Shown here piece by piece: positions 46,301 to 58,515 of a stretch of 64,000 nt of DNA. The translations under genes and the position numbers were made by a program. Below the pieces are notes generated by a model. It was not told where the DNA came from. It saw nothing but the letters and a program-made list of their open reading frames with translations, and did not search any database. The stretch comes from Owenia fusiformis (Eukaryota; Annelida; Polychaeta; Sabellida; Oweniidae). The DNA lies in assembly GCA_903813345.2 (NCBI GenBank), contig CAIIXF020000003.1, positions 17,622,931 to 17,686,930 of the forward strand, read 5' to 3'. Each line of letters begins with the position of its first letter. Positions within the stretch are counted from its first letter, which is position 1.

Positions 46301-49300
46301 ATTATTTTGAATTTAAAGAGTCTAGATGTAGCAATTTCTTTTAAAAGTGAAATCAAATTATTGAAAAGCACATTTTGATAACTGGGTAGGACTTAGGACT
46401 ATAATATAAGCCAAAGTGGATTAAACTTCATATGGGGCCTTTAAAGAAGTGAGATAAAATTATTGAAAAGGGTACCTCAAATGGAACCTTAGAGGCTAGC
46501 AGTAAAACTTCTTACAAAGGGTAACTATCAATAAATCATGTTACCAAATTATCAATCAGTTTTTCAATTTGAATTGGTGTATTCATTATCATGTTTTGTC
46601 TTAGAGTATGTCAAAGGTCATAACTTATCAAATGCCTCTATTGTTGTATTATTTACAAGTGCATTGGGACTTATTAGATCCTTTACAATGTTAAACAATA
46701 TCAACAAAGGAGCATCAAGTAGTTTTTAGCCAATTTTTAGAATTTTTGCCCAGGGGGGGTTGCTCGAACTCCTCGAACCCCCCTGGATATGGGTCAGGTT
46801 CTCTTCCTGAGATAGAAGAGGCATTGCAACTCTCAATGTTAATCTAATCATGCGAGATTTATTGATTGCTCTTCAGGCTTAATTGGGAGTGACGGGGGGG
46901 GGGGGGGGGGGGGAGGGGAACGGGGGAATTATGGGTAATCAAGATTTTCATGGCAGACCAGGAACTTAATATATCAATATTTCTAAACTCTATGTTGATA
47001 GTGCAAGTGACAGGTCATATTTAAGTTAAACTTTTACTGGATGTAAATCCAAATTCTGTTGAGCTGCTTGTTGATTTTTCTGTTTTCATTTGTAATTTAG
47101 AGGCCATTAACAATTGTATTGATGTAGTCAATGTCAAGCTTTATGAGCCTCATTGGAAAAACTGAACTGAATCAGTTCAATTCAGGCTGCATTCATTTTG
47201 CCAGTCACAACCTCATGAAACATGATTTCTCTATTGTTTTTTACCCAATGTTACATAATCTTCAGTGTCCAACTTGGTAACTTACCTTGCTCATCTCATT
47301 TTGGAATTCCCCAAAAAGTATATACCATGTTTCATGTTTTTCACATAGAGTGGATGATAGAAGACTGGTCCAGTATTTAGGATTGAAAATGATTTGAACT
47401 GATACGAAACATTCTAAGTTATACTGACATGTAAAATAACATGATAATTGAGTGACTGAGATAACTGAGTAGCACTCTGAATCTAGCTAAAAACTAACTA
47501 CTCTAGACTTGGTGTAGACGAAGCTGCTTCGAGAACTGAAATCTAAAAAATGTGAAGGGTGATTGAGTAGCGTCTTAATGAGAATTAAGTACTATTATAC
47601 ACAACTATTTTTTAGAAGTACTTTTACCTTATGAAACACTTCACTTATTCCTGCGCCATCCTTCATTTAAAGTGCCTGGCGTCTTTCAAGTCAGAACAAA
47701 GTGGAGTATGCTTGAATAAGACATGCTCTAGAATTGAAATTAGGAAAAAACATCTATAAAGCTGTTTCTACAGATGGACTGCATGCATTAAGGATAGATT
47801 ATTCTACAAAATAAAAATACCAGTATTTAGTTATTTGGATATGTGAAACACTCACTGTAATTTTAAAATGATTAATATGAAATATGTGAAGCATTATCTG
47901 ACATTTGATAAGGATTAATTTGAAAAATGTGAAACACTGGGTTCTGTTAATATTATGGGACTATCCAGAATGCTGTGCAAGGGTTTAAAATGGAGTATAA
48001 GAACATCTACCTGTAGTCATTCAACAAAAGATTATGACAAAGGTATGGAGGTACAAATTAATTACTCAGATGCGAGTAGGTAGTTACCAGTTTCGCCACC
48101 AGGTGGCTGATTCGGGGGAAATAACATGGCAGGGTATTACAAAATTCCCTTGAACTTGAATATTCATCAGTTTTAGTGGTTCATTTTTCATATTACCCTT
48201 TTGTATCTGATGGTTATACAAATTAAAATATGTCCAGTAAAAGAATCAAGAAAAGATATTTCACTTTTTGGGATTTTACAACATGGGCTCTATGGGGAAT
48301 CTCCCCGACCTAGAAGTCACATTTTCAAAGAAAATTAAATTTTCAAAGTTGATAAACTCTTTTCAAAACCACATTTCTAGATGTAATTCTACATGTAGAT
48401 TCCAAATATGACATCAGTTTGACTGAATTTTAAATCAAGATTATATCTACTCGCATCTAGTCTATTGAATAAACCCCTTCTTGAGAATTATCCTTAGTTA
48501 TGACTCTCTTGGACAGCAATTTGAGAGCAAAGCGAGAACAGCGTGTGGTGCAACAAGATGGTGGTGGCACCTTTACCCAGCACCTCATTTTCCACTGGTT
48601 AGCCACTCTCATAGGCTTTCCCAGTATCATATTCATAAGTCAACTCTTTCCAATCTATATTTAGCACTCATTCATTCACTTGTTCACTCATGCTGATATC
48701 AATATCAACTATTTGACAGTGGCTTCGATAGGATCAATAATTTTGTGAGGCAAATGTAAATAGGTGAGGCAAATTTAGGCTAAAGGAGGTACAGTATATT
48801 GTCACCTTTGGACTATATTTCTTTGAATTTGCCTCATATGCCTTGCAACATTCATACATTATTCACACACTTACATTTGATTTAATTTGATATTTTCAGT
48901 TGGTACAAGCTGGTATGCTTCAGTGTTTATAGTGGTGAATGCAGCCTTAGGAGCTGGTCTACTCAACTTCCCCAAGGCTTATAATGACGCAGGAGGAGTC
49001 CTTATTGCCATTATAGTGCAAATTGTAAGTTTCATTATTGCCATCATAGTGCAGATTGTAAGTTTCATTATTGCCATTACAGTGCAGATTGTTAAGATTC
49101 ATTATTGCCATCATATAGTGCAAATTGTTAGTTTCCTTATTGGCATCATAGTGCGAGTTTCCACCATAGTGCATATTGTATGTCCCTTTATTTCCATCAT
49201 AGTGCAGATTGTATGTTCAGTGTAGATTAAAAGTTTCATTTTTGCTAATATTTCCCATCTTCTTTTGTGCAGTAAAAGGTGGCCACCCTGGGGTTGATTA

Positions 49301-52300
49301 GAAACATCCACTGTGTCAAATTTGACACCTTAATAGCCCGACATATCTGGCAACTTTATTCATTCCACCCTTGCAATTTTAAACATGGCCACCATGAAAT
49401 TATCATGTAACTTTCTTTTTTCACACTTTGCAGGTCTTAATGGTGTTCATCATCGGTGCACTGATAATCCTTGCTTATTGTTCCGATTCAAACCAGAGCG
49501 CCACCTATCAAGATGTCATCTACTCGATGTGTGGAAGACAAGCCCAAATATGCTGCTCATTAGCCATCCTGATATACTGCTTTGGGACGTGTATTACATT
49601 TTTTATCATCATAGGTGACCAATGGGATCGCTGTGAGTATTCACTTCTATTTTATTCAAAGGGTTCCTTAATGATGATTTATATATATATGTAGCTGTGA
49701 ACTTAGTACTTTTAAAATAATAGTCTTTGTTTAGTACTATTCTTGCATTGCATAATTAAATACAATAAATAGAGAAATTGATTTGTATGATTTTAACATT
49801 TGCCTATGGCTGAGATTAGGCTGCTGCATGATTTGAACAATTTTCTACTTTTGTTTTCAGTCTTGACATTTGCCTTTTGGCCAGATAACTGCATGATTTG
49901 AACAATTTTTCATTTTTTCTTTTCAGTCTTGACATTTGCCTATGGGGCAGATTACTGCCATTACTGGTACATGTCTCGTACTTTTACAATGATAGTCTCA
50001 TCAGTTATACTCATACTCCCTCTATGTTTTCCAAAGAGAATAGATTTCCTCAAATATGCAAGGTAAATATGTTAAAAAATATTGAAATCTTAATTAATCA
50101 AATCTGCCATGTTACATGTGTTAAAATATGATTGCTTTGAGTATGGCTTCACAGTTTCAAAGGTTCTTAAGAAATGGTAGTACAACAAAATGTGGCTCTA
50201 TTAATACATAACAATATGTAAGGACTCTAACTGCATGACACATGTACATTATTCAAGTATGTACCTATTTCATAATCTTTCAAACTTTATGAAAAAAGAT
50301 ACATTGATCACACATAAATGAAACTATTTGTTTGTTCTAAGCATTTTACCTTGTTTTATATTTCAGTATAGCAGGTGTCTTTGCTGTTGTCTATGTAGTC
50401 ATATTAATCACAGTTAAATATTTTGTGGGAGAAAATCATCCAGGACCAATCGCAAGCGAGTAAGTCTAATTTATTAATATAGGTTCTACACTTATGTAGG
50501 TAGTAGTGATCTCCCCAGCATAAAAGCAAGTGGGCCCTGCACCAACTTGATATTTAAATAATAGACTTTAACCCAACCGAGAATCAATTTGCACCCACTT
50601 GAAAATGAGAAAAATCACGTAAAATATGCATATTTTGACCTCATTTGGTCTGAATTGTGAATGTAAGAATTTTGCACCCACTTGAAAAATATCCTGGAGA
50701 GAATACTGGGTAGTGAATATAACGTATATATGGAGCCCATGGAATCACCCACTCAGCCATCTTTTCATTTACTATTTTAGCTAATTAGCTAAAAATGACA
50801 GGAATGATACCTTATTGATACAATAATAGAAATATAAATGTGTGATGTGTTAATAGTATATATGAATAATTATGAAGGATATAGGACTGGGGACCAAGTT
50901 GTGTCTTTGATGCAACATATTTGAAGTGTGTCTCCAACACAATCTTGTCACTTTTACCAAATTATGATCCCATCCCACTTATCTTAACAATACTTCTTAA
51001 TTAAGTATTAATTAAGACATTGTTGGATTTGCAAACCCCTCATTGATAATTCTTCTCAATTTCAGACCAAAACATTGGACCAGTGTATTCCTAGTGGTTC
51101 CAGTTATATGCTTCGGATACCAGGTGAGACAAAATAAATGAGCCAGGACACAGGAGGGGTCTTTTCACAGATTTTTTCAATATTTTGATTTTTGTCTATC
51201 TTAAAAAGTACAAAGAGACCTTTCAAATGAGCCATGGCTTGTGTCTTAACAATTTTTCCTTAATCTTGGGCACTTTTTTGGCTCTGTAGCACAATTTTGA
51301 TTTTTGTGATAAGACCGGTTTTCCTATGGCCAGGCTCAAATATTATCTATTCAAAAATATTCAATAACTGTGTTTTTCAATACTACATTCAATAGTGGGA
51401 AATCTGATTGCACCCAGTTAAAACACAGTAAGTTGTATCAAGTCCTTTTTGATCCTTAATATGGTTCTTTGGGCGTCACTGGTAGAATAATGTTCCAAGT
51501 GGGAGGACCCCCCAAAAACCATAGAGGACCAAAAAGGAAAAAGTTTCCTGTGAGTTAAAATGATTTTGACCAAAAACAGCCATAATACATGGATTTATCA
51601 CCATCTGAAATAAGGAGCTCATGCAGTATAAGTGCAGTGTTATTCTGAAGCTTACTCCTGCCTTCTATAGCCATTGAAATAGATTAAAATGTACATGATT
51701 TTATCGCTCATGAATAGTCAATCGTGGCTTGAAAGTTGTCACACTTAGAAAAATGGATTGCTTCAGTGAATGTGTTATTTTATTGCTTTGTAACCATGGT
51801 GACAGATGCTCCCTTTAGAGTGTTAAATTACTCCACTGTAAAGTTATACAATTTTGATTTTCCTGATTTGATTTTTTCTTCCAGTGCCATGTCAGTGTAG
51901 TCCCAATATATTCATGCCTGAAACATCGAAGCGTCGGAGAATTCTTAAAAACAGTCATAGTTGCTATGGGGATATGTTTTGCAACATACACAGGGTCAGC
52001 CGTATTTGGATATTGGACATTTGGCTCGTATGTGAATGCTGATATTTTAGTTTCGTATAAGCCGACGCCTGATGTTTTAGTGGGTATAATATTGATAGCT
52101 GGGAAGATCTACACGACCTATCCCATATTACTGTTCTGCGAAAGGTAAAGTATGCTCACATACCACATTTTCGTAACCTTAAAATTATCAACCTGCTGAA
52201 TGATCATGCATTTATATAATAGACATGCTACCAAAGGTTGTTAATGTAAAATTCTTACACATATCCAACTACATGTATCTCTTAGAGTGGATGAACCTTT

Positions 52301-53113
52301 ATCTCTGATCTTAAAAATGTCTTAAGATTCAATATAATCAGAACGATGTGCAATCAAAAACCTTCTTTGTTGTAAATATAAAAGCTTGGAAAATTGCTAA
52401 CCTTGTGAACAAAATCACCGTTAAAACATTCCATGAGGTGAAGTTACCTCATAAATTGTTTAATAAAATGTTCATGAATAATTTGTAATAATCTTCAGGG
52501 CAGCATTCGAGAGTGTCTGGATTGAGGTACGATCATTGACGCCTGATATGGTCCTCAGTGGTGAGAAGAAACGACGATACATACAGACAATCAGCCTCTT
52601 TTCCACCTCCCTAGCTCTAGCTGTCTTCATTCCAGATATAGGTGTGGTTATTTCAATGCTTGGTGCATTAGCAGGAGTGTTTATATTCATATTTCCAGGT
52701 AAGTTTTTAGCACTGCGTTAATTATATTTTATCACCAGTCTTGTATATTTTAGTTTTTCTGTTAAAAATTTGAATGAACTGCTTGATTTTCTAGTATTTC
52801 TGTACAATTTAAAGTGTCTACTACATGTCCATGTACTTTATTTTTGGTTTATTCAACTCATTTCCACTAGATTTTGAATTTGAAATCATAACCACAATGG
52901 AATTTTTCATGTCTTTCAGGAATGTGCCTTCTCCAGGCATTGCTGACACAACCTATAGGTGTCGCCTGGAAACGTAACATCTTGTATGCTCTTGCATTCG
53001 GCTTTATCGTCATCGGAACATTTATTTTTGGTCTGGTACTCACGCAAGCAATCATTGAGGATGTACTACATCCAGAGAGCAGTAGCAAGAAATCACATTC
53101 TTTGTGCCAGTGA
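43349..53113 (+). CDS. SLC38A7: Sodium-coupled neutral amino-acid transporter, SLC38A7/8-like, complete
   Basis: Nine exons: 43349-43466, 48900-49024, 49434-49632, 49927-50062, 50367-50459, 51066-51123, 51885-52144, 52499-52698 and 52920-53113. They give 460 aa, close to the 462 of human SLC38A7. All phases close. The short acidic N-terminus ([19 protein letters not shown]) is cytosolic by family. Family marks follow: [15 protein letters not shown] in the first helix, [57 protein letters not shown] and [20 protein letters not shown]. By family it has 11 membrane helices and moves glutamine and related amino acids; SLC38A7 acts on lysosomes. SLC38A7 rather than SLC38A8 is my best guess. The first intron is 5.4 kb and full of repeats. 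Two introns carry tandem copies of their own splice junctions. Confidence 0.9.
44005..45080 (+). repeat. Dispersed repeat with GTCCGTTGGTCCATCC motif
   Basis: It begins near GAGCCTATGGGATTGACC with a short tandem CATCCGTCTGTCCGTTGGTC array, then a hairpin (GGGCTTTCAATTAG … AGTTGAAAGCCC, 44093-44123). The later part (AAATCTGACATTAG, GATTTGACC, GTGACCTTCGAAAGG near 44710-44770) resembles one unit of the array at 10870-12260. Non-coding, inside intron 1 of the SLC38A7-like gene. The right end is uncertain. Confidence 0.55.
45514..46014. mobile_element. Tc1/pogo-type MITE with TA target site
   Basis: It starts CAGTAGAACCTGTATATCTG and ends GATTCGGATTAGACAGGTTT … ACTG, flanked by TA (45512-45513 and 46015-46016). 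The terminal CAGTAGAACCT… and repeated TCTGAACACCTCC phrases are reminiscent of Tigger/pogo-like ends. Length 501 bp, no transposase. It lies in intron 1 of the SLC38A7-like gene. Confidence 0.75.
46893..46926 (+). repeat. Poly-G tract
   Basis: About 23 consecutive G, then GAGGGGAACGGGGG. It can form G-quadruplexes and is a likely site of length error in the assembly. Confidence 0.85.
49000..49225 (+). repeat. Tandem copies of the exon 2 donor region, 33-bp unit
   Basis: The end of exon 2 (TTATTGCCATTATAGTGCAA, ATT|GTAAGT) is followed by further units of about 33 bp, each with ATTATTGCCAT and ATAGTGCAGATT. The second copy repeats the donor exactly (ATT|GTAAGT at 49058). The third has GTTAAG, and later units decay. 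The first 33-bp step is in frame. Confidence 0.85.
49794..49940 (+). repeat. Tandem copies of the exon 4 acceptor region, about 67-bp unit
   Basis: TTTTCAGTCTTGACATTTGCC occurs at 49855-49874 and again at the true acceptor (49921-49940); an older partial copy (AACATTTGCCTATGG) lies at 49796. Between them TGCATGATTTGAACAATTTT is repeated. The copies reproduce the acceptor and the first bases of exon 4 within intron 3. Confidence 0.85.
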
Positions 53114-54191
53114 GAATTTTATATGGCACTAGCATATTAAGCATAAAGAATATCTACCCCTGACCCTGATAATCCATTTGCTAGCCACAGTACATTCTGA
53201 CTACTACAGATGACCTTGAACTTTGATATGGATAAGACCATATCAATCTCATGTGTTGCTTTTATGGGAGTTTGATTGTGAAATGATTGGAGGTAGAAAC
53301 AGTGATTTTCTTCATCTTTTCTGTTGGACAAAACCAAAGAATTAACTCTAAATTAAAGAGTATGTATGATGTTGAGCTCAGAACAATGGTAATTAAATCC
53401 CCCATGACCAAAGAATTGACACACAGGTTGTGCTGTGTTGGCAATATACTGGGAGTGTGCAATTTGTGTTACGAATGTCAGGCTTTTTAGCCCATACGAT
53501 TGAGTGAGGCAGTTGTAATAACCTACCTGTCTGCTTTTGTTTTATGATATTATAGTCATTTGTAAAGGATGAAATGAAATCATGAGAATTTAAAAGCTAT
53601 TCTGTGCTATCATTAGTGCACAATCCAAGTGACATGTTGGATGTATTCTGTTGCATGCAGACAAATAAATATTTAAATGGGGTCGTAAATTGAAACAACT
53701 GTTCAATAAACTAAATAAATTATTATTTTTATCTAACATCTTGCAATGTATTATAAGCCTGATCGTTAATAAGTGCATTCTTCAATTTTGTCACTTTACA
53801 AAGCACACACAAAGCTTATTCTTTATTACATAAGAGGGATTGAATATGGTTTTTATTCAGATATGACGTCGCCTAATGGATCATAACAAACAATTGTTTT
53901 TAAGTACAATTGCAGAATTTGGTGAATACAATTAAAAAAGAAGGTATTATCAAGAATAAAGATCACCACCTGGTTGAAGTTATGAAAGTGTATTTTGAAA
54001 GTATAGCATTTGTTACATACAATGATGCGATATGGTCACCAAAAATGGTTGCTATGACAATGTCATGTTGTATGTATGTATAATTTATTTACCTCTTAAA
54101 TAAAAGAGAGTTACATTCATATGATTTACATATAAGGACTTTAAGTAAGATAATTAAAACATATTAAAAAAATAAAAGGTTAGGAGAATAA
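53114..54191. other. 3' UTR and 3' flank of the SLC38A7-like gene
   Basis: No coding pattern. AATAAA-type hexamers occur near 53664, 53706 and 54101. The part 53967-54078 (GATCACCACCTGG … GGTCACCAAAAATGG) may be a very diverged copy of the ATGTCACCACC family. Confidence 0.45.
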
Positions 54192-55046
54192 TTAATCTTT
54201 ACACAAGAGTAATTGTCTATGCCTGTGCAACTCGTACACGTGCATCGCTATAAGTAGCAAGGTCTCCTTATCCTCATTGTATACAATTCCTAAAATCACT
54301 TTAAGAGTAAAATCATCGTTCATTACATTTAGATTTCCCCTTGCTATATTGAGTAAGGGTTTTCTGACATTCGTAAAAGCTGGGCAGGTAATCAGGAAAT
54401 GCTTAACACTATCTCTTTCGTTGTCACAAAAATTACAAATTTCTGATATAGGTGTGTCACCCTCACGGCGTCTACTATTTACATCGTATGTCGATGTAAA
54501 CAGCTTAACCATCATTTTACAGAGGTACATGAGATTGGGGTTTTCTTTAGCAATCACCCACCATACATTGGGTTTTAAAGTGGACAGCGATCCTGTCACC
54601 ACATTTAGATTTTTATACATTGAAGACGATAATACAGTACAAAAATTGTGAAATCTCTTGACACGTCCGTACACTACAATTTTAAATTCTCGTTTGGATG
54701 AAATTTGAGCATTAAAAATCATGTCCTTAACATAGTCTGTGAGATTATAAAACAGAACCGTATCCCACATTTGAGCTAATGGAGACTTCCTACCCTGATA
54801 TGTTGATTTTAAATACATCATTCGTATAAGCCTTTCTAAACAAATAACCTTATATATACAACTTACAGGCAACCTTAACAACATATACAGAAACATTAAT
54901 CTATCACAGTCAATTTTTGCTCTAACAGAGATATAAAATTTAGCGATGAAAAAATCAGAACTGATTGAAGAATAGAAATGGATGGATGTAACATAAGACA
55001 ATCGACTTAATAGAAAATACCTCAACATACATGTACGGTATCTCAT
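54192..55046 (-). pseudogene. LINE reverse-transcriptase C-terminal region, fragment
   Basis: An open frame of 284 aa with the end typical of Jockey/CR1/I-type LINE proteins: a basic, Leu-rich part (LYMLLRLPVSCIYKVICLERL, cut short here) and a C-terminal zinc-knuckle-like motif CNFCDNERDSVKHFLITCPAF. It lacks the catalytic FADD region, which should lie at higher coordinates. It is therefore 5'-truncated, as usual for LINEs. The frame is open over this length, so the insertion is younger than the relic at 1-900. Confidence 0.75.
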
Positions 55047-56124
55047 AATAAGACAGTTTTCATGTTACTACCATGACATTTTGTTATATGTAGTCATCAT
55101 TTTTGCAACTGGCTTTTGGTGTCAGTGTTCTCTGTAACAGTTGTTATACCATCCAGATGGTGTGACACCAGATGGTATGACATAAAATAACAAATCCCTC
55201 CAATCACCCATGGGCTTAAAGAAGGGGGCAGACAGCAATACAATACAAATACAGACTGTTATATTGTCATGTTCAAGAAGGTCAAGTGGCTCATCAGGAT
55301 AGCCAATGGTTAGGAGCATGATGTTTGTAGTTATTATTCTATGTTTATTAATGAACTGAAGATAAAAAATTCATTGTTTTTCAGTGTATTTGTATTTTAA
55401 AAATATAGAATTGTGCAATTAATATTAAACAACAAAAATGATTTTACTGTACATCATATTTTTAATCTATATTTTGATTATAATAAAGCGACTAGATTGC
55501 AACATTTATATGACATGTTATTGTTTTTAATCTATAAAAATATATCTACAATAGATTGTTTATTTACAATGATACATAATGTTCCTTTTGTGTTAACTAA
55601 AAAATATGGCATTCTAACAGAACAACCATATTAGTTTCAATGTGGATAAATCTGTTGTATCATCAGTTAGCAGGGAGATACAATTTACATCCTGTAGAAA
55701 ACCATCAACAATACATACACATGATACACAGTGTTTCATTTTTGAGGTTAAGTGATATTCGCTATTCTACAAAGCCAGAGTCTAGTGGAGTGATCACATT
55801 GTGGAAATGTGGTATTCAAAATAAATTCAAACATCACACGTAGGAGCAGGATTTAACTTGGAGATCCTGGAAATTTTCGACACTACAATTAATGCAACAA
55901 ATCTCTGATATTCCTATATATGAATGTATTACATACCTAGCGAAGCATTTGTATGGAAGTCAATGGGAAAGTTAGCGAGCTATATCCACCAATATTGCCC
56001 GATTACCCCGATATAGCCCGCTTACCTCGTTTTGATATTAGATTTCTTTAATAACCATGATAATATCATGACGTCACGTCATTGATACAAAGTAACCATG
56101 GGAACAAAGGCATGTAATACATCA
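55047..56124. other. Intergenic, no gene recognised
   Basis: AT-rich. A short inverted repeat ATACCATCCAGATGGTGTGA / CACCAGATGGTAT lies near 55145-55180. Nothing else was recognised. Confidence 0.4.
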
Positions 56125-56236
56125 GTTATGTCACTATGACGTGAAATATGCCTTCGTTCTTGCCCAAATATAGAGCCTCCCAAGGTCGGCCTATATTGGG
56201 AGAACTCAGGCATATTTCACGTCATAGTGACATAAC
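56125..56236. mobile_element. Short hairpin MITE
   Basis: The arms start GTTATGTCACTATGACGTGA (56125) and mirror at 56209-56236; a second pair TGCCCAAATATA / TATATTGGGAGA follows inside. Total 112 bp with about 28 bp of perfect outer pairing. TGACGTGA in the arms is a CRE-like motif. Confidence 0.75.
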
Positions 56237-56404
56237 CTCTAAATATTCACCAGTTTTCTAATCTGTCTTATTTGATTGGCATGATCAGTGTGAGTACATG
56301 CTTACAATAGACACACATGAAATGTGTATGCTATGCTTGTCAAATGTCCAAGTAAATTAAAAGGCCAGATTTATACAGATTTTATAGTTTTCCATATAAA
56401 GGAA

Positions 56405-57160
56405 TATTTAAGCTATATTACAGCAAATACACCAATTCAGCATTCATAGAAAATACATCAATTTAGCATTTACAGAAAATACACCAATTTAGCATTCATA
56501 GAAAATTCATCAATTTAGCATTTACAGCAAATACATAAATTTTGCATTTACAGCAAGAACATCAATTCAGCATTCACAGCAAATTCATCAATTTAGCATT
56601 TACAGCAAATACATCAATTTAGCATTCATAGAAAATACATCAATTTAGCATTTACAGCAAATACATCAATTTAGCATTTACAGCAAATACACCAATTCAG
56701 CATTCAAAAAAATACATCAATTTAGCATTTACAGTAAATACATCAATTTAGCATTTACAGAAAATACATTAATTTAGCACTTACAGCAAATACATCAATT
56801 TAGCATTCATAGAAAATACATCAATTTAGCATTTACAGCAAATACATCAATTTAGCATTTACAGCAAGTACATCAATTCAGCATTCACAGCAAATTCATC
56901 AATTTAGCATTTACAGCAAATACATCAATTTAGCATTCATAGAAAATACATCAATTTAGCATTTACAGCAAATACATCAATTTAGCATTTACAGAAAATA
57001 CATTAATTTAATATTTACTGCAAATACATCAATTAAGCATTGACAGCAAATACATCAATTTAGCATTCACAGCAAATACATCAATTTAGCATTTACAGCA
57101 AATAAATCCATTCAGCATTTATACAGCAAATACATCAATTCAGCATTTATACAGCGCATT
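56405..57160. repeat. Minisatellite, 26-bp unit, about 28 copies
   Basis: The units read AGCATTTACAGCAAATACAT followed by CAATTT, with variants AGCATTCATAGAAAATAC and CAATTCAGCATTCACAGC. Several variants alternate in the same order, suggesting block duplication. Non-coding. Confidence 0.92.
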
Positions 57161-57384
57161 CACAAATAAATTTTTATTTCAATCCTTTCAGATCCCGCTG
57201 ATTATGGCACTGATGGCAAATGTTTTTGGTTTACACCATTTTATATTTTTGCATTTTTGGGTCTTACACCAATATTTTATATACAAACTAAATTGCACTC
57301 GGCACTAACTCACAGCTAAACTATTTTTATAATTTCTTGGGTAACATGTTTTAAATATAGACCATCACTAAATAAAACTAGATA

Positions 57385-58150
57385 ACGGCAACTCCGCGGA
57401 GTAGCAAATCCCAACGAACAAAATATCAATTACCGTATTCCAATCAATTATACTCATTACTTTGATTAAAATTGAAAAAATTAGATTTTAGAATTGTGAA
57501 TTCCTGCAAAGCAGCCATTTTGAATTGTCTGAGGTACAAATCTGAAAAATAATACCATAATTGTGATCTACTCCAAAATTCCTTCAATTTGAGTATAATA
57601 TAGCCATACTTTGAAGGGATTGAAAAATTATTGCGAAATCGTAGATTAGACGGCCATTTTGAATTTTAAGAGGCTCGAATCGGAAAAAAGATACAATATT
57701 TGCAATCTACTCTTAATTGCCTTTCATTTGAGTATAATAAAGCTATACTTCAGAAAGATCTAAAAATTAGCGAAAATTTCTGTTTTCCTGTCCCCCCATA
57801 CACGGCCCCTGGGGGTCAGGATGAAAAACACGGAATGTATGTGAAACAGATGAATGTTGTGAATATACTACCAAAATTTCAAACAATAATATTAATTACT
57901 TTGGTTTAGAATGAAAAATTTATGATTTTTGCGAAAAAGTCCCGTCATTTTTAAAGCGGCGGCCATCTTGAAAAATTTTTTTGCGTAAAACTATTCATCA
58001 ATATACATCTTTCCACTAAATATGAAGAAAATCCGTCAACTAGTATTTGAGTTATCTTCTGGACAGACGGACGGACTGACTGACTGACTGGCGGACGGAC
58101 GGAGGGCTTCACTATATCCCTACCGAACTTCGTTCGTTGGGATAAAAAGT
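57385..58150 (+). repeat. Dispersed repeat, GGCAACTCCGCGGAGTAGCA … TTCGTTGGGAT
   Basis: It opens with GGCAACTCCGCGGAGTAGCA and AATCCCAACGAAC and closes with CCGAACTTCGTTCGTTGGGA, so the ends are partly inverted. The interior contains phrases such as GGCCATTTTGAATTTTAAG, a GGCGGACGGACGGAGGG run and CACTATATCCC. A reverse copy lies at 18590-18935 and a fragment at 4497-4595. Confidence 0.7.
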
Positions 58151-58515
58151 TTACTCATTCATTTTTATGAAAAATACATTAATTTTACCACAGGTAATCT
58201 TTTTGTTATTTTAGTGTTACAAGTATAGGGTGTTTCATAATATAGACTTGCTTAAGAAAAGTTCCATTCTTTTCTAATTATCTGGGTCACTCAGTATGCA
58301 GTATATACATGTTATCAGTATCACACCTCTATTAAACTGTTAAAGGCAGAATCAGACATGTCAGATCTAGCAACATTTACAAAATATTTTGGGGTTATAT
58401 CATTCCTTCTCATGTCTATTTCCTTAAATTCCTCAAAGTCAATACTTCTATTATTGACAAAGGACATCTCTCATTCTCTAGCTCTTATAATAAATTTTTT
58501 ATCCAGAAAGTTGAT

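Noticed and set aside
52472-53088. Minus-strand open frames
   Set aside because: Antisense to the last two exons of the SLC38A7-like gene.
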